The notes: generated from the sequence alone by a model not told the origin. A stretch of 64,000 nucleotides of DNA from Sitta carolinensis (GCA_032173965.1 JAVUNC010000004.1:20313001-20377000); one strand, 5' to 3'; shown: positions 48,966 to 61,920, counted from the first letter of the stretch. Translations and numbers: made by a program.

Positions 48966-51900
48966 AGCGTATAGGCACCACACAGGACAGCTGACCATTT
49001 GTCTTTTGGCTGTTCTTCAGTAGCAGTGCTTACATCTCCAATAGCAGTGATTATGTGTAAACTTCCTCATGATAATTTTTTAATTTAATCTTTTCCCCAG
49101 TGAAGATTAAGACCCAAGCCTCATTTTATTTATGAAGAAAAACGGGTTGTCTAGCTAGACATCCTGATTAATTTTCAGAAACAATTTCAGGGTGTTTTTT
49201 TTCTTACTGAATATGCCAAGTTTAGTGGATTTAGTCAATTGAATTTATTGACAGAGTGTAAATGTACATAAGTATCTGGGACAATGGGAGGTCAAAAGGG
49301 AAAAAAAAAATTGTCATGAGGAAAGTAGTGAGAAATATCACTTTATTGATGCCATTGTCCAGCAGCTGCTTTGGAATGTTTTTTCCAATTTCAAGGAAGA
49401 TCCTCATAGCAGCAAATTTTCTATGTCTGTTTTCTATTGGTGAATATTGAACAGCATTGCTCTTCTACTGTGCCTTGTGTGGGAGATGCTCACTGCTAGA
49501 TGATCTGTTGCACTTAGAGACAGTCAAGGCCTCTTTCTTGGACTCCTGTAGACTCAGGAAAAGTGGCAGCCTGCTTGGAAGAGTAGAGGAAACAGGTGAA
49601 GGCAACATTTGAGTGTCTTCCCTTTACCACTGGGAGATATTCAAATGCGTATTTTGTTGTTTCAGGTCATAGCTGTATAGTACTTTTGTACATGTAATCA
49701 AGTACATATGTCATCCTTAATGCAGACATTTTAGAAAGTTGTGCCGTTTCAGACTTATTTGGGCTGTACATTTTACAAGCTGGCTGTGACAACTCTGTGC
49801 TATAACATAATTCTTGAAAGTTTTTCTAACATAATTTCTTGTGAGGGAGAGAAAATAGTTAACACATAATTAGGGTGGAGCTTTTGAAATGCATGTAATA
49901 GCAGGCTTAAGGTGCAGAAAATCTTCCTTTTATTAGTGTGAGGATGATATGAAATTCACTGACTTCAGAAAAATCTGTATCTTTATACCCAAAGGTAGAT
50001 TTGAGCCTTCAAGGCATAGTTTATGTGTGTTGTCCTCATATGTTCCTGGAAGTGGCTGTAATGGCTGTTTCACAGAGATGTGTGCAAAAGCTCAAAATCA
50101 CTTCAAAGCACAATTACTCTTTGAAGTAGTCAGCCAAGAATGGTCACCTTATCAAAATTTGAAGTGACATATTAAAGCAGCTATTTGGATGCTGTATCCA
50201 GATAATAAGTGTTCAGAAAGAGACTTCTCTTATATACCTATGTCAATCTAATATCTCTGCAAATCACATTCACAACCAAAGCCACCTTCTAAGGTAGTTT
50301 TGTAAGTACTGGTTACAGAGCAGCTATAGTTTATTTGTGCCCTGTGCTCAGTGTTTTGCAGGAGCAGCAGCAAAACATCTGGAAACACCAGGAGGAGCTG
50401 TTGCTGACTGCAATAAAACTGGGAAACTTTTGTGAAGCTGAGTGAGTCAGCTTTGCTTCTGGGTCTAAACCACTATTTCCTGGATAGACACAAGATTGTT
50501 CTGTCCTGCCCCAGGGCAAATGAAAGCTACTTGGATGTGGCTACTAGGGTGCTGACCCTAAGATAAATACACTGTCCCTCGCCAGAACTTACTGGCTCAG
50601 ACTCATCACCATGAGTTGCTTTTCATATATTACAAACATTAGCTATGCAGAATGGACAAGTGAACACATCTTCTTATAAATAACTATTCAGACATTGAAT
50701 AAGCCAAATTGTCTGGTGGAAATAAAAGTGAGACACAGACAGTCCTTGAGCCCAAGTGTTTACTCTGGTTTTCCTATAAAAGCCTGAAAACTGCGTGTCT
50801 CAGATGGGACGTGAAAGGAATACCAAATTACATTAGCTGAGTTTTCCTCTGGTTCTTTCTCATCTCAATGGAAAGCATCCCAAATCTCAGGTTTCCACTT
50901 GGCATAAAAAAGCAAGAGTAAATCCTTTTGTGTGATTTCTCTGTTGGAACAGAGGAATAATTAGAGACTGTTTATCAGTCTATGAAGACCAACTGACTCA
51001 CTGCTTCTGTTTTTAATGGTTCTTTTGTGTTCATAGCTTATCTGAATTGTGCATTAACCAGGGATTCAGGAGATCTACATATTGCTGTAGCCTGTGTCAT
51101 GACTTCTAGCAGCAAAACCTTACTTGATTGTTTCCCAATTCGTAAATTATGAATAGTGACACTAACTATTCCGTCAGGAAATCTAAGATATATTGATGAC
51201 GATAAGTACATATTAGGATGGGGTATTATAATAATTGTATAATTATAATATAATTGTATGCTTCTTGGTTAACTTAATAATTGATGAGTAAAATTTAGTG
51301 CATTTAAGTATTAATACGTGAAATTTTATAGATATATTGAGACGGATGCTCAGTGTAGAAAATCAGAAATAGAGTTTGAGGGAATAGATTATATAGGTGA
51401 AAAAAATCCTACCTTGATTCTCCTGATGGAATTTAGGTGCTTTCTACTCCCTACCTAGGACAGTATGTTTCAGGTAAACAAAATCAGTGAAAAATGTTAG
51501 ATTCTGTGGGAAAATTAGAGTTAATAACATAGTGCAGATCTTAGACCTAAACCTTTGACTCTTACTTAGGTAGAAATATGGTTAGATCCTGGCTTTGATA
51601 GATAGGTGGTACTTATATTATATTTTTATGAATTCAGAGCATATTTGAGAATCTATTTCTATTTGTAGGGGTCTAGCCCTGAAAAGGAGTTCTGGAAGTT
51701 TGAAATAGGAATTCTTTGTCCAAAGGTTTGCTTAAATTCTGGTATATCACATCAGTCACTTCTATACTAGTTCCAGAATAAGGATTTGAACCCTATTTCT
51801 TTTCAGAACATAGTAAATAATGAGTAAACATGTGAACTTCATGAGAGTCACGTAAGTGTACATACGGTTTTGCACAGAGATGTAGCAGATAATAACTGTC

Positions 51901-54810
51901 ATATGGAAAGTTTCTGAGACCCTTTTCATCTTAGGAGCTTTCAATCTTACAGTTCTATTCGAGAAAAAAAAAAAAAAAAAAAGGCAAGAAGGAAAACCAG
52001 GAAAAAGAATTGGAGGATGCATTTTTGAACATTATGTGATGTAGTACAGATTGCCTTTACCTCCATGTTAATGGTTTTCACAAGTCAACACATTCTTTTG
52101 CTGAAAAGTAAAAAAGAAAAATATCATAAATGAAGGTTGGAAAGAGAGAGAGAAAACTGCTTCATTTCTTTAGCAATAGTTGGGAACAGCTGTAGCACAG
52201 CAGAGTTCTTATAAGTGTAGTGGTGAAAAGCTACACCATTACTGGTAATTTATCTTACATTGTTCTCCAGGCTCTGACTATTATCTAAGTGCTTTATGCC
52301 AAACCTAATAAAATGGCCAGATTTCTCATTATAGAAAGCATAAATTGCTGAAGGCAAATATATTATGAGGGAAACTGCCAATATGATGACTGTGCACTCC
52401 TGTCACTAAATTGCAGAAAATATATATATTTATAATTATGCTAACCATCTAGATCATTTACTAGTAGAATAACTGGAAGAGTGTGCACTGAAGATGTTTT
52501 ATTATTTTTGTCATTTTTATTGTTACATAACCTATAGACATTACACATTACAATATATTTTAAAAGCATTATAAATAGGTCAGGATGCCACTATGTGCCC
52601 AGTTGCCATCAGACACTTGTAATAATATCGTTTTAGAAATTACAAATCAGTGGATATAAGTCAGGCCTTTGTTAAAAATATGAAATCAGCTGGGTTTATT
52701 GATGAAATACAAGCTTCTCATATATAAATCTTCTGACTGTTTCTGGTTATAGTCATCAAAGAAATACTGACTAAGGTAATTCTAGCAGTTTAAGAGTACA
52801 AGTACCTAGTTCTCACATATGTAATTTAAAATATTATTTATTACGAAAATAATTGATATTTTAAAAACTGCATTTTTAGGCTATTAATAATTCGAGTTTT
52901 GGTATCTTCAACAGGAATAGCTCCTAAGTATAAGAGTTAAAACATAATCAACCAATCTAACTTTTCCCTGTTTAAGGGCTGTTTACGAAAACCATAGTGC
53001 AGTTTTCACGTACTAAATAAAATGATGCATCAGAAATAAAGTTTTCCCAAATGGGAAGTGTTGAGAAGATGTGGATAGGATGGCAAGTGGAAACAGAGAA
53101 GAGGAAATGGAAGAACTCCAAGTTCTTGGCCACTTTCCAGTGAATGGGTTCTCTGTTACATTCCTATTATCAAGTTACCTTCCTAGTGCCCAGGAATGAA
53201 TTTGGGATGGAAGGGCTGAAAAAGAGAAGCCAGGGTTTCCATCCTCAGCAAAAGGGAGAGAGGAGAATGTGAAACGTAGAAGGTATCCACCAAGTTCTGT
53301 GGGTGCTTCCCAGCTCTCTGTGGATGCTCCATCTATCTGCATGCTAGAAGGACTTGCCTTCCCCAAGCTCCTTTTCCTGGACATCAGTAGGATCTGGAAT
53401 ATTCTCATCCCACACAACTCAGCTGGCCTATGTACCCCAAGCTGCCAGGTCTTATAGTTAACCAAGATGCTGGAACAGAGAAGAAGGAATAAGATTTCAT
53501 GTACAAATTAAAACTGTAATTTCTTCATTTATCATTCAGTTCTTTTTCTTCACTTGCAATTTTGAAATCAAGAAATTTAGTCTTTTTCTTGTGTCCTTAT
53601 GTGTAAAATGACTGTAGGTAATGCTGAGAAGCATTAGAACAGAACTCAGTTCAGAATTAAAGTGTCAAATATATATATGTACAGACAAAGATGGCTAGAT
53701 GTCTAAGTTCCCATGACAGTCATGAAAGATCTCATCAGAGGGGCCTCAGCTCACCATACAGAGTCCACTGACTGTATTTAATAAATCTTTGAGTATGGGG
53801 CAGTTCAGATGCTTAACACGTATATATACGCCTTCATTAATACGTAACTATTATGGGTGAATTAAATCTCACCTATAATATCTTAATAGAAGCATAACAA
53901 ATTATAGTCAGATGTTTAGAATTCTTTGGCCTTGATGTAACATGGAGAGACGGCTGTAAAAGCTTTTCTGCAGTTCACATTTCTACAGGGGGTAGGTGTT
54001 GTATCTACATCTATGCAGAAACACGCCCTGGAATAGTTCCAGGCAATGACACCTTCTGGCATGATCTGAACTGTCTTTTGTTAGTAAATCTGTCAGCCTT
54101 CAAAACATGCCTGTGCACATGGATGTGAGCATGAAAAGTGTCTGTTGGAAACAGCAGGGATCTCTTCATCTCCCTGCAACATTATGATCTCACACTGCTG
54201 CTGAAACCCTTTTAGGACGTGGGGTCTTATGCTGGGTGGCACGAGCGAAAAACGTGTGGCAGAATAATCTAACAATTTATCCACATCTGACTACACACCA
54301 GAGCCTGGGGACATTCCTGGGAATTGTTTAATTTATTAGTGTACTTATGGCTTGTAAGTAGTACTTCTCATCTATATAACTTGTAGGCTTTTCCTTTGAA
54401 CCCAGCATGATCCAGCTGGACTGAAAGAGTGTTACAGTGCTGTCAATAAAATATAGCACTTTGGTTTCAGATGAAGGAAAAAAAATCCACAAACACCAGT
54501 ACAAGAAATCAAAAAATAAGGTACATATCCCTTGGTTTATAGTTTCCTTCCACAGCTTATGATAACTCAGTTATTGGTATAGCAATGTAACATTTCTTGG
54601 GAATTTCTAGTAATGCACACAGAACAAGTGGCATGGGAAGGTAAATGGTGCCATGGAAACAGAATTTAGATACTGCCTTGAGCAGGATGGTAGTGTAGTG
54701 TAGGACTAACAAAATTATGTATAATGGTTATGTTAAATATGGTTTAAATGTGAATGAATCTTACATGTAAATAGAAGATAACTCAATACGTTTATGTTTG
54801 GCTATTTTCC
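48966..54810. other. Long unique non-coding stretch
   Basis: No gene or interspersed repeat is recognised. It contains an A19 run at 51964-51982 and an AT-rich segment at 51224-51260 with ATAATTGTAT at 51231-51240 and again at 51250-51259. Opposed open frames at 53175-53465 and 53269-53457 are mirror images of one GC-richer patch with no domain. Confidence 0.5.
51964..51982. repeat. Poly-A run (19)
   Basis: Uninterrupted A19 in otherwise unique DNA. Confidence 0.95.
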
Positions 54811-54818
54811 ACCCACCA

Positions 54819-54849
54819 CCCCCCCCCCCCCAAAAAAAAAAAAAAAAAA
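54819..54849. repeat. Back-to-back C13 and A18 homopolymers
   Basis: Thirteen C (54819-54831) run directly into eighteen A (54832-54849), after a CCACCCACCA lead-in. On the minus strand this is T18 then G13. Adjacent long homopolymers are unusual and prone to sequencing and assembly error. Confidence 0.93.
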
Positions 54850-55906
54850 TCTATCTCACAGAACAGTGAAATACAAGATTTTTATTCTATAGTGTCATGC
54901 TTACTGACTTTTAGAGGTAACAGATATATTTTTTGTAAAATATTTGAATGCATTTAGAAGTCACATTTCTTTTTCATTGTTTTTATTTTTTCGTTGTAAA
55001 AATAATGCAGTTAACTCTAAGTGTCTTGGAAATCCCTCTCATCTTTGACTTCAGTGCAAACTTAAATTATGACAGTGGATAAAGGAAAAAAAGAAACTCG
55101 AATGGTCTTATGCAGATAGTCTAGTCCAAGGCTTTCGTAGTAAAATATGGATTAAGTAAATAGAAATAGGGGGGTTTAATACTTGTCTTAAGCATTCTCT
55201 TGAAATTATTTCAATTTAAATTAAAAGCAGATTGTTTTCCTTATTACATTAATTTTTTGCCTTGCACATTACCTTTTCGTTCAAGTATTGCTGAAGTGTG
55301 GCACCTACCACCAGATTTTTACATCTGTGTGCTGAGTCTAAACTTTAGATTGTGCAATGTCTATTATCTCTTTCTGCTTTGAAATTATCCATCCAGCTAT
55401 GCTGATCTATAAATAGCAACATACTGGTGAATTAAAATTCTGTATCAGATGTAATTTAATAGGATTTATGTTTCTGTCCCTGCTTGTTTTGAATAAGCTG
55501 TCACAGTATGCTGGGATGTCTACAATGGGTTATTTAAGAACTGGGACATAAAAATTAAGCCAGTTTGGAACTAGTAGATGCTTGTATTATATTTTATATC
55601 CATCATATTTTTAATCATTATATTTATGAAACTGCAAGCTGGAGAGGGGCAAAAGGAGACAAGGGGATGTGTAAGGAAAATGAGATGTCTCGGTTTGTGG
55701 GAGCAGGCGATGCCATGGTCTCGCACAGGCAGCAAGCAGCTATAGTGAACAGCTGGATGGACACACAGGCCTTCCATGAGCGTTGCCCATTCTGCTTCAT
55801 CCCAGCACTGCTTTCAATGGGCCCATTGCAGCCACTTTGGCAAGAAAGACCTGAATAAACTCAGAAACAGAAACTTACCAGCTGTCTTTGAAGAGTACAG
55901 CTGTAT
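54850..55906. other. Unique non-coding DNA
   Basis: No gene is recognised. The GC-richer part 55630-55860 has open frames on both strands (97 and 68 codons) without known motifs. Confidence 0.5.
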
Positions 55907-55990
55907 TTCACATTACGGAGATAGAATAGCTGAGGCAGAAAGACTGCCTCTTGCCCAAGGTTTCAAATCAAACCAGCAGCAAAACCAGTA
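55907..55990 (-). repeat. Probable MIR-type SINE relic, antisense
   Basis: The segment around 55919-55990 reads like the antisense of a MIR core. The phrase ATAGCTGAGGCAGAAAGA at 55926-55943, followed by CTTGCCCAAGGTTTCAAATC at 55950-55969 and CAGCAGCAAAACCAG, parallels the classical MIR wording 'GAAACTGAGGC...CTTGCCCAAGGTCACACAG...CAGAGCCAG'. MIRs are ancient and occur as rare relics in birds. The match is by eye over about 70 bases and needs a profile search. Confidence 0.45.
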
Positions 55991-56075
55991 ACGAATAATT
56001 AGGACCCACATTATTCACAGCTTTCTCCCATTTGCCCTGATTCTGCCACTTCACCACCATTCCTTTATAATTTTG

Positions 56076-56076
<1 letters not shown>

Positions 56077-56118
<42 letters not shown>
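56077..56118. repeat. Poly-T run (42), the longest homopolymer in the window
   Basis: Forty-two uninterrupted T. On the minus strand it would be a poly-A tail-like run, but nothing recognisable precedes it on that strand. Confidence 0.95.
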
Positions 56119-58080
56119 CCAGAAAGTTAACTGTAATTATGAATTTTAATTCAGTTTTGAAAGGCCATTTGAAAGGCCAAGGCATGAGAGCCTCAACATG
56201 CACTGGAAAGCACGGCCAGTGGTACTAACTTGTCTCTTGAAAATAGGATATTGAATTCCGTTTTGTGTATTAAATCAAATATTTATCACAAGAAATTTAG
56301 GGAAAAGGATTTGAAAGGTCAAATTTTCCATTATGGTCTAGCAGCAGAAAGGACAGCACAGATCTTCAGAGAAAAGCTAAGGTAAAAATATCACTTTATT
56401 CTTAACCTTGACATGCAGACTCTTCATTTAATTCAGCAAACTGCATCCTGTTGCTAGTCAACCCCTTATCCCCTTGACATTCACCTATAAGAGCAATGCT
56501 TCACGATTTCTCTGAATTGTTTTTCCTTTCATTAATTCTTGCACGCTTCAGATCCACTCTTTCTGCATGTTCAGAAGCAGTTCTGTGAAAGTAAAATCTT
56601 TGAGAAGGGAATTGTGTAGCTTTTTCCACTCTCTGATTAATTGCAAACAGATGATTTCCTTTTAAAAAATGTGTGAATCTCCCCTTCATTTCTGCGTAAT
56701 AAAAGTTAAAACCTTTTCTGCAGCTTTCAGGTGCCTAATCTAAAGCCTGTGGGCTGGGAAAAAAACTGGAAAACATCTTTTGCAGCTTTCTGGTTTCTCA
56801 GCCATGCATAACTTGAGCCTTAACATTTTTCAGACTCAGTCTTTGTTGTGTTTGACTCCTGTCCATCCATGCATTTTGGTCATTGTCATCAACTCATAGT
56901 TTTTTTTAGGAATGAAGGAACTACTTATCATGAATTAAGACATTTTTTATCATGAGGGTTTTTATTATTATTATTTTTCCTGTAAGACTTTGTAGCTTGC
57001 TCATGTTACTGTTACCCATAGAGAGTTAACACTCCAAGTCTGTCATCTGATCATTTTTGCACAGAATTGAGATGGTATATACTGCAAACATACCACCTTA
57101 AGAAAAGCAGAAAAGGAGATGGTCAAGAGATGGTCAGAAAAGCAAAAGACAAGTTCCAGGTTTTTAGTAAAGAGCAGTCTGTATGAATCATGAAGAGTTC
57201 TCAATAAAAATGCTGGACTAGTAGGGAAAAGAGAAAAAGAGTTTTTGCAAACTGAGCCTATTTAATCTAATTTAGATTTTAATTTTGATGCATAGTGCAA
57301 AAGGTTGGATGTAAGCATTTTGTTACAGCAGAAGCAGGCTCCAAGAACTTCGTGATTCTGATTAAAGGATACTTTGAAAACTAGTCTTAAATCTAAGAAT
57401 GCAACAAGAGAAAAGACCTGTTATTTATCTGATGAGTAATTTCTAATGCAGAATATTTTCTCCATAATATATTTTTCCATGGATTTGTTACTTGGAAAAC
57501 AATTTAAGCAAATTTTTACATTTTGAGAAGCCATCTTCTGGGCTTTATTTTATTTAGGGTTGTTTTTTTTCACAAGGTGTGCTTTGCATAGACAAAGCAA
57601 GACACTTGGCATTTGAAGACAGAAACGTCAGGACTCCAAACATGTAGTAAACTAAATTCCATTTTTATTGCTAATGATTAAAAGCAGAAAAACAAAAAGT
57701 GAGTGTTAGAAGTCTGGAGCCCACACAGACTCACCAACATGCATATTAATTCAGTAAGAGGAAGCTGTTGGCAATTGAAAAAGTGACAGGTTCATTTTGA
57801 CCAAAAGTGGGGTTTTATATACCAGGTACAATAGTGATGCTGAAAGATACCTGAAACTTAAAAATAAGGGAGAAAATATTTATTTAGAATGAAAAGGTAA
57901 ACTGATGTCTCATGAAAACACCAAGTTACCAGTCATCAGATTCTGTGGATTAACGGCCCAGGAATTAGCTAGGCTTGTATTAATTCCTTTTAAAAGACAT
58001 CCTCACTTATATTCAGCATTATTCTCTAATTTCTTTTTCTACTTATACACCTATCTGTTTTCTTTCAGACAAAATCTGGT
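56119..58080. other. Unique non-coding DNA
   Basis: No gene, RNA gene or known repeat is recognised. Confidence 0.5.
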
Positions 58081-58182
58081 TTGTTTGTGGTTTTGGGGTT
58101 TTTTTTCCCTCAGGAGGTGCTTCTTCTTTTTTTTTTTTTCCAACAGACTACTTTTTTTTTGGGTTTTTTTTTTTTTTTTTCA
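58081..58182. repeat. T/G-rich low-complexity patch
   Basis: Several T runs of 8-17 bases broken by GGG and CTTC. It ends TTTTTTCAG at 58174-58182, a perfect-looking splice-acceptor shape that is explained by the simple sequence. No coding-like exon follows. Confidence 0.85.
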
Positions 58183-59249
58183 GATGCAAAAGCTGTAACT
58201 GCATCTAGGAATAAAAGTTGACTTCATAAAGGATATTGTAATTCCTTTAAATTCTATTTCAATATAAAACCCTCAAAATTTTGAATTCTTCAGATTAAAA
58301 AATGCTACCATATTGGGCACTTCATATGATGAGCCTGTCTCAGAGCTAAAAGTGCTGCTCAGCCAGGTCTCTGGGCTGCAGCCATACTCCTAGAGAACAG
58401 AGGAAGGTTTCCAAGGGAAAATTAATTACTTCCCTTGCTGAGATATGGTGAAGCTTTCTTGCGAACAAAATATCTTCATAAAATGTCTTGACTCCAGAGA
58501 ACAGGAGCCAGAAAATGATGGATATTTTCTGAGCAGCATTTATGTTAACAAGATTTCTTTCAGTTTTCCCACAAAGGCTTTTCCTTTTGAAAGTGCTTGA
58601 TCAGTATGAACTATTTCTTTCTCATCTGCTCATGAATGGCCTTTTACCTCCTATGTTAAAATTTTTTAAGACTTTTCAAACAAATGTTGGTCTTCACCCA
58701 CTTCAACAAATCAGAAGTGTTAACATTTTTTTCTCACCTGTGGTATATGCATAAGCAGCTGTTGTAATAAACATAGTGAATTTTAGGGGATATTGATACA
58801 TCTCGTTATAGGAGACTCCAAATGATGAAATAAATAACTGTAAGATTAATGTAAAGAAAAAAATGCAGCATTGATAGCGAATGAGAAAATCTTGAACATG
58901 TTTAGATAAATAATCTCTGATAGAAAAATTCACTTTAAATGCCAGAGAATGTTAATTACTTGCAATTTAATAAGAAAATTAATTAAGGAACATCACAAGT
59001 ACAAAGTAAGAATGCCTGTTGCTTTTCTCAGCAGATAATTGACAGCTTTGAAACACTAATAAAAGCCAAGCTTGAGACATACAAGGCTATTATAGGGCTT
59101 ATTAATTCATGTAGATGTGAGTTTTGAGCACACATTGAAAAAAAATCAACTTCATAATGAAAGCACCAAGAATAATCTGGAGTCATAAGAAAAAAAAAAA
59201 AACTTGATGTTAAAAAACTTATTGAAGAAGGAAATTAGGGATGTGGTAC

Positions 59250-59400
59250 ATGAAGTGAAATTCCAGCAATAAAGGCAGGCTGGACATTAGGAACCTAGTT
59301 AGGATCCTGAAGAATTTCTACGATTATCTTTTGTCTCTAATTTTTGACTTCATGTCCATGGAAAAAGGAGGTTGAACAAAATACATCACTTATTAAAATG
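59250..59400 (+). mobile_element. Possible CR1-like LINE 3' relic
   Basis: The phrase AAGGCAGGCTGGACATTAGG at 59271-59290 resembles the sense 3' region of old CR1-type elements ('GGCTGGACATTAGGAA'). A later GGAGGTTGAAC near 59366 is in the expected place for the 'GGGTTGGACT' block. Everything between is too diverged to align by eye. Treat it as a suggestion only. Confidence 0.25.
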
Positions 59401-61028
59401 ATCTACAGACAATAGAAGTATATTATTGTCTAAAAATATTTGGAGTAGTAGTGAGAAAGCAGAAAAAAAATGTTGTGAGAAAGGCTGCTAGGATCAGAGA
59501 GTCAAATATAACCTACAGAATGCTGTCATAAACATTTCAGACAGGAATGATTTTAGAAGTCTCTTATAAACTCCTGCTTAGTATGCTGGGTAAAGATTTT
59601 TCCAGTTTGCTCTTGGCAAGCAGGCAGCAGGCAGTAGGTTTCTACCACTATAGCTATAAAATTTAAGTCAGATTATCTGATGAATCATGACATAAGGAAG
59701 TTTTATTTTTCAGCATGATTTTGTCCTTTCAATAGATGTACCATATTCCTTCTAATTATGTTCAAATAGATAGAAAAAAGGCAAGAGTGGAAAAAAACAA
59801 AGGAAGCATCAGTGTCTGCTTTTAAAACTTTCATATATAACACATGACATAATTGAAATGGCAGAATAAAAAATTCTACAGAATTTTTATAAAGTATAGT
59901 CTGGAACATTGAAATTACTTTTACTCGTACTTTCGTATGTTCTGTATAGTCTAAGATGCATCTCTAGGGGAAATCTGATTCTTGTAAATGGAAATAGATA
60001 TCTATGCCAATTAAGGATGTTTTTTAAATTCAATATATACAGACAGGGCAGTCCTAAGTTGCCACTCCATTTACATATCCATTTGTTTATTATTATTACT
60101 ATTATTTATTTTCTGTAGTGGTAGATTAGAGAGTCTGTTTCCAGAAGTCTTATGTGTATATTGTCACAATATTTATTTGCCAGTTATATGAATCATGACC
60201 TATGCAACAGACATCTGCATCTTCCCACGTAGGGCACCCAAAGATTTGTTTCTTTGTTGCTTTTATTATGTTGTGTTTTTCACCCTTGAAGCCGTTAGTG
60301 TTCTTAAAAAAAAAAAAAACAAAAAACAAAAAAAACAAGACCAGGATGAAAAATTCTATGGCTGCAGAGTTTCCAGGTGTCCTAACTTATATTTGAGGGC
60401 TTTTCTGTCCCAGATTGTGGACTTTTTTCATGAACTGTTTTCAGTAAAACAATTCTAATAAGTATTAGAAATACTAATACTATCATATTAGTAGGAATAA
60501 TCATAATAATCTAGTATTAATTACTTATTTCATTACTTATATCTTAATTCTAACACTGTAGCATTAGGAAACCATGACCTGAGCAATGCAGCAATGAGAT
60601 TTTGTAAATTTAGGAGAATAGTATTTATAATCTTTAATTTCAAGATGAAAAAGGAAGAGGAGAAATTACTACGACACAGATTGAGCAGCGATTTACAGAT
60701 ATCATGTTAGTTCTCTGTCTGGGAGTTTTTATTAATGGAGTTTTTCTTGTTATTTACAACTTTTGACTGGAGTTTTGAGAAGAAAGCTGTTGCCAGCTGA
60801 GAAACTAAACATAAGAGAGCAGCTGGGGATATTTTAGACTCCCCAGGTCTACCCAGGGCTAGGTCCATGTGTCCAGAACACACGGAGTACAACTTAATGA
60901 ATTGTGAAGGAAACCCTGTCATGCTGTCCTGGGCAACATTATCCTTGGACACATTTATCCTGCCATCAAGTGTGATTCCCGTTAATTACTTCAGCAGGCT
61001 GGCTGATGTGTTTTGCTCTGGTACTGAT

Positions 61029-61128
61029 GGCAACCAGGCTGCCGTTGCTCAGGCTTCTGTGAAGTTTTTACCAGGACCCAATGTCTATTCTTGGTAGTGA
61101 AGGCCTGAGTTGCTATTGCTTAGCAACT
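61029..61128. promoter_or_regulatory. Cluster of GTTGC/GCAAC half-sites with a perfect 8-bp inverted repeat
   Basis: GGCAAC at 61029-61034, GTTGC at 61044-61048, and the pair AGTTGCTA (61108-61115) and TAGCAACT (61121-61128) separated by five bases. GTTGC/GCAAC half-sites are the core of RFX X-boxes, although the spacing of the inverted pair is wider than the classical 1-3 bases. C/EBP-type sites share the GCAAC core too. It is a motif observation only. Confidence 0.25.
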
Positions 61129-61524
61129 GGTGATTTCTAGACAGATTAAAGTTTCATGTGCTGTAATGATTCTTAATAAGGCATATGATCTTGGGCAAGT
61201 GTATTTATTGGTGTTTATCAAGATGGATAAGCACACATCAACATGTAGGAGATGGAAAACTACTGGAGGATAGCACAGGAGGCCCTGCTCTCACTGCCTC
61301 AATGATGTAGTAAAATACAGGGTGGGGGAGAGGCTGTTTGAGCATAACATTATGGGATTTTGCATCAGTGAAAGCATTTCAACAAAATATGTCATATCTT
61401 TCAAAAGCAGTAAGTTTTAGTCACTGATAATTCCCCCTTTGTCCATAAATCTAAACACTTTAAAAGAAGTTCTATGGAGGAAAAAACCAATTTTCCCTCC
61501 CTTTTATGGAATGAGCTGCAAATT

Positions 61525-61640
61525 GCAATAATTAAGGTTGGAAAAAGCTTCTAAGATCAAGTCCAACTGTCCACTAAGTCATCCAATTGGGTGGTGCAAC
61601 TTTTATTAATTTCAAATTACGTGTGGAGGATTCAAACAGG
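61525..61640 (-). mobile_element. CR1 LINE 3' end, antisense
   Basis: ATTAAGGTTGGAAAAAGCTT at 61531-61550, then CTAAGATCAAGTCCAACTGT at 61551-61570, then CCACTAAGTCATCC. This is the reverse complement of the CR1 3' end wording 'GGTTGGACTTGATGATCTTAGAGGTC...TTCCAACCTTAAT'. Only the last 100 or so bases of CR1 are present. Confidence 0.8.
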
Positions 61641-61740
61641 TCTTACTTGAAGACTTAAAAATTTGAACAGAAAACAGGTTTTTACTATCACAGGACTTGT
61701 CAAGATTGCAAGTTTTCAGGACTGCAGCAAAACCGGGTAG

Positions 61741-61920
61741 TGGGTTGACCCCAGCAAACAGCCAAATGCCCACACAACTGCTTCCTCATTCCCTCTGCCA
61801 CAGGATGGGGAGAAAGTAGAAGGAAGGTGAAAAGACTCATGGTCTGAGATAATAACAATTAAATAAAGAAAGTCAGATCTGTACATGGAACCAAACAGAG
61901 AATGAATTTTTTTAATGAGT
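61741..61920 (-). mobile_element. LTR fragment of the same family as 32441-32983, antisense
   Basis: Starts TGGGTTGACCCCAGCAAACA at 61741-61760, matching the left end of the antisense family ('TG-TTTAACCCCAGC'). A GATGGGGAGAAAGTAGAAGG block (61805-61824) and GACTCATGGTCTGAGATAA (61834-61852) follow in order. After about 61880 the match fades, so most of U3 is lost. No target-site duplication is seen. Confidence 0.65.

Larger units (their letters stand above)
58183..61524. other. Mostly unique non-coding DNA
   Basis: No gene is recognised. An A-rich simple patch with CAAAAAAC units lies at 60306-60338. A short hairpin, AGTATTAG and CTAATACT separated by 5 bases, lies at 60461-60481. The 60850-61130 segment is less AT-rich than its surroundings and contains a 76-codon frame (60867-61097) with no recognisable motif; it could be a regulatory or conserved non-coding element. 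Confidence 0.45.

Noticed and set aside
58120..58190. Very strong splice-acceptor-like pyrimidine tract ending in CAG
   Set aside because: It is simple-sequence T expansion; the sequence after it soon meets stops and resembles no coding exon.
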